A stretch of DNA of 64,000 bases from Limnoperna fortunei (Eukaryota; Mollusca; Bivalvia; Mytilida; Modiolidae). The stretch is from the NCBI GenBank assembly GCA_944474755.1, contig OX104114.1, forward strand, positions 81,888,623-81,952,622. The letters are read 5' to 3'. How positions within the stretch are numbered: position 1 is the stretch's first letter; every line of letters starts with the position of its first letter. Under the pieces are notes generated by a model that saw only the letters and a program-made list of their open reading frames with translations, did not search any database and was not told the origin of the DNA. This document shows, in pieces, positions 1 through 11,528 of this stretch. The position numbers were made by a program, and so were the translations under genes.

Positions 1-2050
1 GCACTTGCCCAATTGGCAATGCATGACTGTGTCCACTGTAGGGTTCACCAGTGGCTGCCACCCAGTGCCAAATTCTTTTATTTACATTCGAAATAATGCA
101 TTTTTAGTGGGGGGTTCAAATGGAAGTCTTTCCTTGTCCATAATTAAAAAAAAATGTATAAGGATTATTAAACAAGCACAATGTTTTTGACTATTTTAAG
201 CATTTTTAACCATAAAAATGTCTGGAATAATCCCTACCAGCTTGTACCTCAACACGCGCGTTGGAAAACTATTTTTAAAGGATGGCCTTTTGGGGATTTT
301 TTTCATGATCCTGAAAATTGCCGATAAATTGTACTGTTCAATTTATTGTTTTCAAATTTTCTTTTCTTTACTAAGTTGCTGGGTAACAGTATAACAAACC
401 AAAGTGATTTATGCAAACTTAAATGGGTCCTTTGTCCTGAAGTCAAATTACATGTAAATAAATTTGAAAAAAAGGAAGTTTCAAACATGACCTTCCCAAT
501 CCTGAATAAATAATTGCCAGTTTCCTAAACAATTATTTCTCCCTGTTGGTAAGATAGAGGGCAGGAAAATCGATCAAAGGAGTTAAAGGTTTATACTGAT
601 TGGCCCGATAAAATATAATTTAAATTGACAATTGGTGTATTTTATGGATTTTGTAACAGTTAATTCCACTATAGATTATTCAAAGATATTGAATTTATGT
701 AATCACCTTCAAAGCTGTTAAGGGGAGGTAAACATGTTTTAACATTTGTAATTGTTCTGTTATATCATTTGTATGGAATCAGTTTTTACGAGTTTAATGC
801 AACCTAATTAATTAGAGATTGAATGATTGTATATCTGTGTGTTTTTTATTTGATTATATAATTGTTTCATCCATTGGCATTGCATAATTATTAGTTTGTT
901 TAAATTTAATTTCATGAAATTTGCCAAAAATGCTGAAATTATTTAGCTTTTTTATGAACAGTATTTTTGGCAGACCTTTTTGGATTGTTGGTGATAAAAG
1001 CTCTTCTATTTGCACTGTTGATGTATTTGATTTAGCCCCCACTGGAAGACACATCACTGGTCTACCAGAAGCTTAATACATGTAAATTGTATAACTTTGT
1101 ATCTTTTACTCAATTGATGTAAAATGTAGAAAAAATTCAAGAAATGTCATCACTTAGAAAATGCAACTTTCTTGGTTAACAGCTTCTGAATATGTCATGT
1201 GTGTTTCTTTTTAGTCTCAATGATACACAATAAATTTACCTACATAAATCAAATTTTGGAAGAACATAAAATATTACTTAGAGACATACTTAAGTTACAT
1301 CTAGATACAAACATTAGGAGTATAACATTTTTAGAGCCATCTCAGATCAGTTTATTGTTAGTTTTAAATATTTAAACCTTTTTTTTTTCTCTAAAATAAA
1401 TCAGTTACTTACAATACGGAGGAGTTATCTCCCATATGAGGGAATCTTGTATTTGTTATCAGGCATCTTTAAATTGTTTGTGTACAAATTCAATTTCAGT
1501 TGTTATTGAGTTCTTAAGTTTGTATATTGTCAATAAATTATGTTGAATCTTAAACATTTTATGAGTTTATTCAGTAATATACTAGATACATAGAAAGCTA
1601 AATACTTCTTAATCAAGGAAATACACTACATTTTGATATGTAACAGCCAATAGGAAGCTGGGTTTAATTATTGACAGGTTTTGAATAATATTCCAGTCTT
1701 TAAAATAATACAATATGACCCTTAACTTGTTAAAATTTAAACCTGAATTCGAAATGTAACTTTCAACTGCAGTTTGTCTGCAATTTAAATGCTGAATCAA
1801 TTTAATAAAGATTTAGGGTGTACATTACAAACTGTGCTAGAGTTTCTGTACAGTAATGGGAGTTTCTATATTGTATTGATAGTTTCTGTACTATATTGTC
1901 CATTTTTTTAACAAGAAGCTACACTGTCACCAAACCCAATACATTTGTGTAGTAGTATCCCATGCTTATTATCAGTTCAGACAGGGTCATTGTATTAAGG
2001 TAGGACTACAGTCTACTGTTCCTGTTACAGTCTACAGACTACAGTCTGTC
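1..2050. other. AT-rich DNA, no gene seen
   Basis: I see no splice-bounded open segment and no recognisable coding stretch on either strand. Open frames are short (about 60 codons) and have the composition of random AT-rich DNA. Several AATAAA-like hexamers occur, as expected by chance. It could be intron or 3' flank of a gene outside the window. Confidence 0.5.
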
Positions 2051-3729
2051 AGACATTGTTGTTATCAGCAACTGATGCTCTATAACACAGGCTGTGACAT
2101 TGCTGTTATCAGCAACTGATACTCTGTAACACAGGCTGTAACATTGTTGTCATATGCAACTGATACTCCATAACACAGGCAGTGACATTGTTGTTATCAG
2201 CAACTGATACTCCATAACACAGGCAGGGACATTGTTGTTATCAGCAACTGATACTCTATAACATAGACAGTGGCATTGTTGCTATATGCAACTTATACTC
2301 CATAACACAGACAGTGACATTGTTTTTATCAGCAACTGATACCCTATAACACAGGCAGTGAGATTGTTGTTATCAGCAACTGATACTCTATAACACAGGC
2401 AGTGACATTGTTTTTATCAGCAACTGATACTCTGTAACACAGCAGTGACATTGTTTTTATCAGCAACTGATACCCTATAACACAGCAGTGACATTGTTGT
2501 TATCAGCAACTGATACTCTATAAACACAGGCTGTGACATTGTTGTTATCAGGAACTGATACTCTATAACACAGGCAGTGACATTGTTGTTATCAGGAACT
2601 GATACTCTATAACACAGGCAGTGACATTGTTGTTAACAGCAACTGATACTCTGTAACACAGCAGTGACATTGTTGTTATCAGCAACTGATACTCTATAAA
2701 CACAGGCAGTGACATTGTTGTTAACAGCAACTGATACCCTATAACACAGGCTGTGACATTGTTGTTATCAGCAACTGATACTCTATAACACAGGCAGTGA
2801 CATTGTTGTTAACAGCAACTGATACTCTGTAACACAGGCTGTGACATTGACGTTATCAGCAACTGATGCTCTATAACACAGGCAGTGACATTGTTTTTAT
2901 CAGCAACTGATACTCTGTAAGACAGGCAGTGGCATTGTTGTTATCAGCAACTGATACTCTATAACACAGGCAGTGACATTGTTGTTAACAGCAACTGATA
3001 CTCTGTAACACAGGCTGTGACATTGACGTTATCAGCAACTGATACTCTATAACACAGGCAGTGACATTGTTTTTATCAGCAACTGATACTCTGTAAGACA
3101 GGCAGTGACATTGTTGTTAACAGCAACTGATACTCTGTAACACAGGCTGTGACATTGACGTTATCAGCAACTGATACTCTATAACACAGGCAGTGACATT
3201 GTTTTTATCAGCAACTGATACTCTGTAAGACAGGCAGTGGCATTGTTGTTATCAGCAACTGAAACTCTATAACACAGGCAGTGACATTGTTGTTAACAGC
3301 AACTGATATTCTATAACACAGAGTGTGACATTGTTGTTATCAGCAACTGATACTCTATAACACAGGCTGTGACATTGTTGTTATCAGCAACTGATACTCT
3401 GTAACACAGGCAGTGACATTGTTGTTAACAGCAACTGATACTCTATAACACAGGCTGTGACATTGTTGTTATCAGCAACTGATACTCTGTAACACAGGCA
3501 GTGACATTGTTGTTAACAGCAACTGATACTCTATAACACAGGCTGTGACATTGTTGTTATCAGCAACTGATACTCTGTAACACAGGCAGTGACATTGTTG
3601 ATAACAGCAACTGATACTCTATAACACAGGCAGTGACATTGTTGTTATCAGCAACTGATACTCTATACCACAGGCAGGGACATTGTTGTTATCAGCAACT
3701 GATACTCTATACCACAGGCAGGGACATTA
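2051..3729. repeat. Minisatellite 1, about 44-bp unit, about 38 copies
   Basis: Head-to-tail copies of a unit containing CAGTGACATTGTTGTTATC, then AGCAACTGATACTCTATAAC and ACAGG. Units vary by GTTGTT/GTTTTT/GACGTT, TTATCAG/TTAACAG and CTCTAT/CTCTGT, and some carry 1-2 base indels. The middle and end repeat the same order of variants, suggesting block duplication. No coding potential. Confidence 0.95.
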
Positions 3730-5607
3730 TATAACATATAATTAGGTTACTTTCTCTGAACCTTTCAAGTGAAAAAACAGCCGAGGTACTCAAGTCAATG
3801 TAAATAAAATTGTTTTTCAATCGATTGAAGCCATCTTTCACTGAACATAAATTAATTGCTCAAAAACTTTAAAATTGTTTACCAACTTAAACATATACAT
3901 AACGACAATAATATCAAAATTATATTTATTCGTTAACAATAAATGTCATATATCTAAGGTCACCAATGATCATAAATGTTTAATATTAAGATTAAAAAAG
4001 TTAATTCTTAAAATACTTTATAATAGTCATAAAAAAATATTGACCTTGCTACTCAGTTTTACATTAAAATAAACTCAAGTATTTGAGAATGTCACTATTG
4101 TAAAGTGGTGAGTATACTTAAGGCTTGATTAACAAACTATGGAAAAATTTATGACCAAGATTATTTAAAGTTTTGTTTGTCAAGAAATTTAATATTAGCA
4201 ACCAGTTGTTTTTCGCCTGTTTGAAATTAAAGTTATTTTATATACAGATAATTGGGGTAAATGTTTCTTGAAGGTCTTATCGTAGATATGGGAAGTGACT
4301 TTCAATGCTAATTATTTTATTGAAATGAATATGACTATAATAGATTTATAATAATATTATATTGTGTGTAGGTACATATAAAGATAGTTAAGGGGAAGGG
4401 TGGGTTTTTTGTAGATAACTATGTTTATTATATAAAAGATTTTTATAAAATAAAAATATATTAGTCAAACCAAACACAAACATCACAATTAAATTAAACG
4501 CTTACTGTTCCAAGCCAATAATTAATTCAAACATTTTTTCGTTGTTGTTTTGAGTACATTTTTAGTAATATGTTGACCTATCCGTGAGTTATCTAATTGT
4601 AAGTTTGTGTTCAGTTAAGCGAATCTAATTAAAATAAATCTATCACCTGCTCCTCCTTTTTGCTATGGTCCCTGAGTTGTAAGCTACATGTACTTGGGGG
4701 GGGTTGGGGGGGAGCAAGTGAAAGATTTAGATTGAGTTTAGCGCTATGAATATTTAAAACAAAAAGGACATTACCAAGTTCATGACAAGTTTGTTTGCAA
4801 AGAATTTTTCTACAATTTTTCTGATAGAAATATTTCACAGAATGATATAAACACGTAAAATTGTGATTTATCTGTGAATGGCAATAAATACAAAATCCAT
4901 TCTCACCCAATGATTAGTCCTAATGTACCAAGCAGATCTTTGCAACTGTAGTTCAATTACTGTAACATTATAAAACATCTCAAAAGAAATCAATTCTGTA
5001 TTATGCTTGATCCAGTCGATAGATGGTTGTAACATCTTAATTGAAGTGTTTTGTCCCACAACTTTTGTGGAAACTGGAATCATTCAATGTATTCATAATT
5101 AAATGATTCCCCTAGAAGATCAATTTCCGCAGAATCTAATACCTTTATGTGTTAATCAATTGGAATGAAATTACATAATAACAAGACAATTAAGTTACAA
5201 AGAATACTGTTAAATAAGACTGAAAGCTGTTAAATATTTTTGTTGTAGTTCTACGGGTGTCTACTTGTTGACATTTGAGTGAAATTCAGTATGATAACTT
5301 GGAACACCTAAACTTTAATGAAATATCATGAAACTTATATGAAATATTTGTGGCAATGGCAGAATAATCACTTTCATTTTTGAGATTTGCTCATTTCATC
5401 GTTGGAGAGTTATGGGACTTAATCATAAAATTTTAAGCATTTTTTCATATGCTAGTATCACATAGAATCTCAAGAATGCATTTAATAATTGAAAAGCACT
5501 ATGACCAAATTTCATGAAACTATTGTCAATTGTTTTTTGCAATAGAATAATGCTTGAAGACGGGTCATATTATGGGAACACCCATGGCAGGCAGCATCCT
5601 CAACAAT
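3730..5607. other. AT-rich DNA, no gene seen
   Basis: Nothing coding is supported. It contains a G8-TT-G7 tract at 4696-4712 that could fold as a G-quadruplex, and otherwise featureless AT-rich sequence. Confidence 0.5.
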
Positions 5608-6090
5608 GTCCGCTCTCTAACTCAAACAGTTGTTGTCGGATCTTCATGAAACTTGGGGGAAAATGTTTATGTTCATAATTTCTTGGCCAAGTTTAATAAC
5701 CAGCCAAATCTCTTCAGCCACTTCAGAGTTATGACCCTTTATTTATACAAAAAATTTCAAATTTGCCTTGTCCACTCTTTGACTCAAACAGTTGTTGTCT
5801 GATCTTCATGAAACTTGGGGAAATGTTTATGTGCATAACCTCTCAACCAAGTTTAATAACCAGCAAAATCACTTCTGCCACTTCAGAGTTATGACCCTTT
5901 ATTTATAGAAAAAATAGCAAATTCGCATTGTCCACTCTCTAACTCAAACAGTTGTTGTCCGATCTTCATGACACTTGGGGAAATTTTTACGGGCTTACCG
6001 GTAATATCTCAACCAAGTTTAATAACCAGCCAAATTGGTTTAGTCTCTTCAGAGTTATGGCCCTTTATACAAAAATGGCAAATTTGAGGG
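5608..6090. repeat. Three tandem copies of a 160-162 bp repeat
   Basis: Copies begin near 5608, 5770 and 5930. Each has CTCAAACAGTTGTTGTC, then GATCTTCATGA(A/C)ACTTGG, then AAGTTTAATAACCAGC, then CAGAGTTATG(A/G)CCCTTTAT. Copies are diverged by point changes and small indels. From memory, similar text is dispersed in bivalve genomes, so this may be a mobile-element internal repeat; that is inference. Confidence 0.85.
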
Positions 6091-8836
6091 GTGTATTTTT
6101 TTTTATTAGCAATTTGGCTTTTGTTACATTTCATTGTTCCAAATTTGTTAAACTTTTGTCAGTCTAGAGTTATAGGACCTAAATCACCCACTACACATTA
6201 AACCTCAATATGGCCTTGATTAATTTGCATTTTGTTCTATAAGAAATGGTTCTAGGTGTCTGATGTGTCATTCCCATGTAGCACTGCTGTTTATTTATGG
6301 ATGACCATGCTACAATACCTCAGAATTTCATTACTGCTTTAATTGACTTGGTCTTGGAGTGATGCTAGATATCTTTGGATGTATCATTAATGTACAGATT
6401 TATCATTGGCATATAGAGATTTATAATCTCCCCTTAATCTGTTAAGTGAATTTACAGTTCCCTCATGAGTTTACAGTAGAAGCCTGTCCCATAAGTTGTC
6501 ATGACGATTATATACACTTAGGGATGATAAGATCTCTTCTAGGCAAATGCCCTATTAATTATTAAAAATAAATTCATTCAATAAAAGTCTGTTGTGCTGT
6601 CCAGATCTTATGATAAAACAAAGTTAATTGGTAAGTTTTCTCCAAAGGATTTTTAATGAATAATTTAGTATTGTTTTATTTAGTAGTTCCATCTAGGTAA
6701 ATGTTACTAAGATTGTTGCATGAGTACTTGACTTTATGAGGCCATCTTGTTTTGGTTACTGAATTTGTTTAGAAACCTAGTCATTTAATAGTGGTAGTTG
6801 ATGATATAAAGGAGTGTTAAATATTTTTTAATTTGATATAATTTTAATTTTGGATTTTAAAGTGTATTATAGGTAAGGTTTTTAACTGCATTTAAAAAAA
6901 AATATTATTAAAACTCCAATAATCATTTCTTATTTGTGTTTTATTTCTTTGTTACAATGCTGTTTTTTGAAATCCACATATCAAAATGTTATTTTTAGTA
7001 ATATACTTTGGTGCTTATATTTGGTGCAAAATGATGATTATTAAAAGTCAAATTATATACAGATTTCAAATCTAGTCATAATATTGTAACTATACACACT
7101 AATGGCAGGTTACCAATATTTCACTTGTCATATCAGATTTTCAAACTTTTAACTCCTTTGCATTGTCGATTTAAATACATAATTGGCAATAATTTTAGGT
7201 TAACTGTATTGCTTAATAACTTTGTAACTAATTTAAATATTTTAATAAAATTTATATTAAATTCATATGACTGTTTGACAGCCTTGGTACTTGTGGAAGT
7301 CAATTACATGTATTATAAACTTCAACAGATAATTGTTCCTATTTTAATTGAAATATATTTCAGTTGGAATATTAAGGCTATACACATTTTGACCTATTTT
7401 TCATTTTATTTTGTATTACTAATATGAATTAAATTAACAAGATTTAAATCGTTGTTTGATCAGTATAAATTGATGTTTTTTAAATTATTTTTTTAAAAAT
7501 TTATATAAATTAAAAAACCTACAAAAATTGTTAAATTCAATGAAATATTAAAAGCAATAGAAATGTCAGTTAACACTTAGTTACTAAAGAAATAGTTTGG
7601 TAAATATTGGAACTGGTACGTAAATCTAGTGCACCAAGCTAGTTGACAATTCAAATTCAACCAGTCATGTATTGATGTCACCTGGTGGTAGTTGACATTT
7701 CTACATGGGACAGTACATTAGGATGGTCCTATAGTATGAGGTTGAAAGAAATTAGAGCCTATTTAAGAAAGTGTGTTTGTTAAGATATAAATCATTAAAG
7801 ATTTAAAAACAAAACTTAACAAGTAAAAAATGTTATTAGAATTATTTAATGTTTCTTGTTTTCAAGTATTACTATGGAAACAAAAGTGCCAAACATTTTT
7901 TTAAAGTATATTTGTGATAAATTAAGCTGATTTAACTATCAATCTAGGTATTCCTGTTATAGTTTCTATTAATGTTATTACTCCATTTTATTTTAATTTG
8001 TGTTGTTATTTTTTTTGTGTATGCATATCATCTGAGACTAAGTTTTCAATAGACATTAAAAGCCTACCTACCAAAAGTTGAAAGTCTAAATTAATGAGAC
8101 AGGAAATAAAATTGTTTAATATGGCCAAATATTGTTGCTTTTCTGTTATTTGTATTGGGGAAACTTTAATGTAATCAATCTTTCTTCTCTATATACAGAA
8201 ACACATCAATTTTCTAATTATATAATGAACACTCTCCAGTAGATGCCTGTGTCAGGTTTTCTGGGTTTGAAATTAAAAAATTTAATTTAATTAAATTATT
8301 CAGATATTTTGCACTTTTTGTAGTTTACTAATTTTTTCTATTTATCATATTAACTTTAGATGATTTAAAACTCATTGAACTGTATGTTTTCATTCAATAT
8401 TTAGCTTGCTTGTATACTAGCAACTTAAATTTAAATCATTTCATTTGGAATTATCTCCCCTTAATCACTATGGGAATTCATTTGAAATATCAGGTGAGAA
8501 TAACTTTCATTTTTAGTGATTTGAGTATATGGTTAAATGTCAGCAATATTTCAGAATTAATTGTAATAAATTTAAAATGTCATAATTTCTGTGCAGTAAA
8601 CTTGTCATACTTTTGTTTTCCCAGGCTGTAAAATCATACACATTATAATTTATGACCTTGTAGCTATTTGTATTTCAGAGGATGAAGAAGTTGTTGTTGG
8701 CTATTTATGTTACTCAATTAGTTTGTTAGCAACCTATTAAAAACATGAGATGTAATTTTTAATAAAACTCTAGTATACATATCCCAACTGTCTACAGGTG
8801 TAATATTTCCTTTTGGGGGTTTTTTAATGTCCTACA
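6091..8836. other. AT-rich DNA, no gene seen
   Basis: No exon-like segment with convincing coding content was found. A short open stretch after TTTCAG at about 8678 stays open for only about 20 codons, with AT-driven composition, and I do not call it. Confidence 0.45.
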
Positions 8837-8919
8837 CTGATAACTTAATATCCTCAGTCGGACAGTTGTTAGGCATTTAATGCCTAACAACTGTCCGACT
8901 GAGGATATTAAGTTATCAG
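8837..8919. repeat. Near-perfect 83-bp palindrome (41-bp arms, 1-bp centre)
   Basis: The left arm at 8837-8877 is the exact reverse complement of 8879-8919, with a single T at 8878 between them. The arm begins CTGATAACTTAATATCCTCA and ends in GTTAGGCATT. Such a structure can extrude as a cruciform. The right arm is the 3' end of the minus-strand coding relic, so the left arm looks like a snap-back inverted copy of it. Confidence 0.95.
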
Positions 8920-9200
8920 GGTAGTAATCCATTGACTCCACCATGGTAGTTTTGTCAAAGACCAGCCTTCTGGTCAAAGAACTTGGCAGCATATCTTGTG
9001 ACAGGGTTGCTCTTATGTGCTCTTTGCCTACTCCAGTACCCCACATGGGTAGAAGGGTTTGATCAATCTGACCATCTTTGAGGTCTTTCATCTGCAGGGT
9101 GATATAATGAACCTGTGTAAACTGATCACGTGTGGAATAAACCAAATGTCACCATTGCGGTTGGGGAATCTTTTTAGAATTTCAAATAAAAAGTTTAAGC
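8879..9200 (-). pseudogene. Unidentified minus-strand coding relic with frame break
   Basis: On the minus strand one frame reads protein-like from 9145 down to the palindrome. Pieces include DQFTQVHYITLQMKDLKDGQ, LLPMWGTGVGKEHIRATLSQ and ESMDYYPDNLISSVGQLLG. Just upstream, a different frame reads FPNRNGDIWFIP (about 9135-9175), while the main frame is blocked by a TGA at about 9151-9153. This looks like a frameshifted or stop-bearing fragment of a real gene or mobile element. The frame beyond the palindrome centre is only the mirror copy. I do not recognise the family. An exon of an active minus-strand gene is possible but the break argues against it. Confidence 0.5.
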
Positions 9201-9640
9201 ATTATAGATTATTACATAGAAATATTCTGGATGCTTAAAATATATAAATGGCACGATAAGTTTTGCAAAATAAAATTTATAAAAAATGAAAGGAAAACAG
9301 TTTTTAAATGATAGTTGGGCATGAATGTTAACATTGTATAAAACTGTCATTTAAACTTTGCATAACTACTGTGCTGATATTATTTTAAAAGAATTCAAAC
9401 ATTTTTTGGACAAAAAAAGTTTGTTTGACTGAGGCTAAAAAAATATACAATCCAGTGTTACTGGCCAGTCATCCAGTGTTTATGTATAAGGTCACATATT
9501 AAAATTAGTCAAAAAGAACACAGTATTCAAGTGCATATTTTTCAGCTTTACACAGGTTAGCTTGGTTATAGTGCTTAAGCAGGTTTCTGGTTAACTGATT
9601 GTTCAGTTATTACCAGTCTCTATTTTACTTAGGGCTTAAT
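9201..9640. other. AT-rich DNA, nothing seen
   Basis: No coding segment, repeat or RNA structure could be supported here. Confidence 0.4.
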
Positions 9641-10575
9641 TACACAAAGTGTCAGTTTAGTCAGGTTCTGCTTTACATAAGGTGTTAGTTTAGTCAGGGT
9701 CTGCTTTTCACAAAGTGTCAGTTTAGTCAGGGTCTGCTTTAGACAAGATGTCAGTTTAGTCAAGGTCTGCTTTACACAAGGTGTCAATTTAGTCAGGGTC
9801 TGCTTTACACAAAGTACCAGTTTAGTTGGGGTCTGCTTTACACACAGTGTAAGTCTAGTTAGGGTCTGATTTACACAAGGTCTCAGTTTAGTCATGGTCT
9901 GCTTTACACAAGGTCTCAGTTTAGTCATGGTCTGTTTTACACAAGGTCTCAGTTTAGTCATGGTCTGCTTTACACAAGGTGTCAGTTTAGTAAGGATCTG
10001 CTTGACAAAAAGTTCCAGTTTAGTTAGGGACTGCTTTACACAAAGTACCAGTTTAATTAGGGACTGCTTTACACACAGTGTAAGTCTAGTTAGGGTCTGA
10101 TTTACACAAAGTGTCAGTTTAGTCAGGGTCTGTTTTACACAAGGTCTCAGTTTAGTCATGGTCTGCTTTACACATGGTGTCAGTTTAGTAAGGGTCTGCT
10201 TGACAAAAAGTTCCAGTTTAGTTAGGGACTGCTTTACACAAAGTGTCAGTCTAGTTAGGTCAGATTTACACAGTGTCAGTTTAGTCAGGGTCTGCTTTAC
10301 ACAAAGTGTCAGTTTAGTCCGGGTCTGCTTTACACAAGGTATCAGTTTAGTCAGGGTCTGCTTTAGACAAGGTATCAGTTTAGTCAGGGTCTGATTTACA
10401 CAAAGTGTCAGTTTAGTCAGGGTCTGCTTTACACAGTGTCCGTTTAGTAAGGGTCTGCTTTACACAAGAAGTCAGTTTAGTCAGGGTCTGCTTTATACAA
10501 GGTGTCAGTTTAGTCAGGGTTAGCTTTAAAGAAGGTGACGTGTCGTTAGGTTTGTTGGCGTCTGCTTTACACAAC
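9641..10575. repeat. Minisatellite 2, 33-bp unit, about 27 copies
   Basis: Tandem copies of a unit made of GTGTCAGTTTAGTCAGGGTC plus TGCTTTACACAAG. Because 33 is a multiple of three and the unit lacks stops in some frames, both strands carry long open frames of 11-residue repeats (minus strand pattern TKLxxCVKQTL). I treat these as by-products. The last copies, after about 10,530, are degenerate. Confidence 0.95.
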
Positions 10576-11528
10576 TAAGCAGGTTAAGTTAACAATTTTG
10601 TTGATATTTATGTTGCTTTCCATTGGTTTCTGTTTAACTTGGGTATTACTGTACACAAACTTATATCTGTATCTAGTATATAATCTCAAATTATAACAGA
10701 GTCACTATTTCAGTTAAGTAAAAGTAGTTTTAATAATTTATATTAAAGCTATAATTTCAGTCCACAGTAAACGCTTACATTTATACTTTAAGCAAATGTT
10801 TGAACAAAAAAAATGTGTTTTATTTCTGTATGTAGATTTAATAGTAGCAACCAATATTTTTGTCACCCACATAGGTTTTGTGTTTGTCTAAGCAACATTT
10901 TTTTAAAATACAAAGTTCTATAATAGATGTCTCTAGGATAAAGTATGTCTGTATTTGATTAGATCAATGGTTATCAAGACACAACTTTAAATAGCCAAGG
11001 ATATGGCTAAAAACCAGATAAACACATAAAAAGGTGGACAAATATGTACTTACAGTATTATAATTGGCTCATAACAACAATTAAATTGACACTTTACTTC
11101 GTAAGTTCTCCAATCACTATAAACAGTATTTGAAGGGGAGTAAGAGGACATAATATTTGGGTTACTTGGCTATATTGATTGTAACATAGTCAGGTAATAC
11201 TGCTACAAATATCTTCAATTCTTTCTATAAGTCTGTAAGCAGAAGTAGGGACATTGAATATGGAAGGAATTGGTTGTCATTGCAACATAATTGTCAAATA
11301 ATTTAATTACTTGTGTGTATTATAAAGCTGGGTGGAACTGCCTGGTTGAAATTTTTCATCTGTTGGAGAGATTTCTTTATTGTAAGAAATCAGTTTAAAT
11401 TGCACAACAAACATGAAGGATTTTTTTATTATGAATTTTAATGCCTCCACATGGTCACACATACCATTGTTGACTATTGTCACATACTGGTAAACATATA
11501 CATGTATATGTTATGTTGCAACTAATTG
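10576..11528. other. AT-rich spacer between minisatellites
   Basis: No coding, repeat or RNA feature was identified in this stretch. Confidence 0.4.

Noticed and set aside
9629..10159. 176-codon minus-strand open frame of 11-residue repeats (TKLxxCVKQTL)
   Set aside because: Produced by the 33-bp minisatellite period; both strands are open and no splice or start signals or independent coding signal exist.
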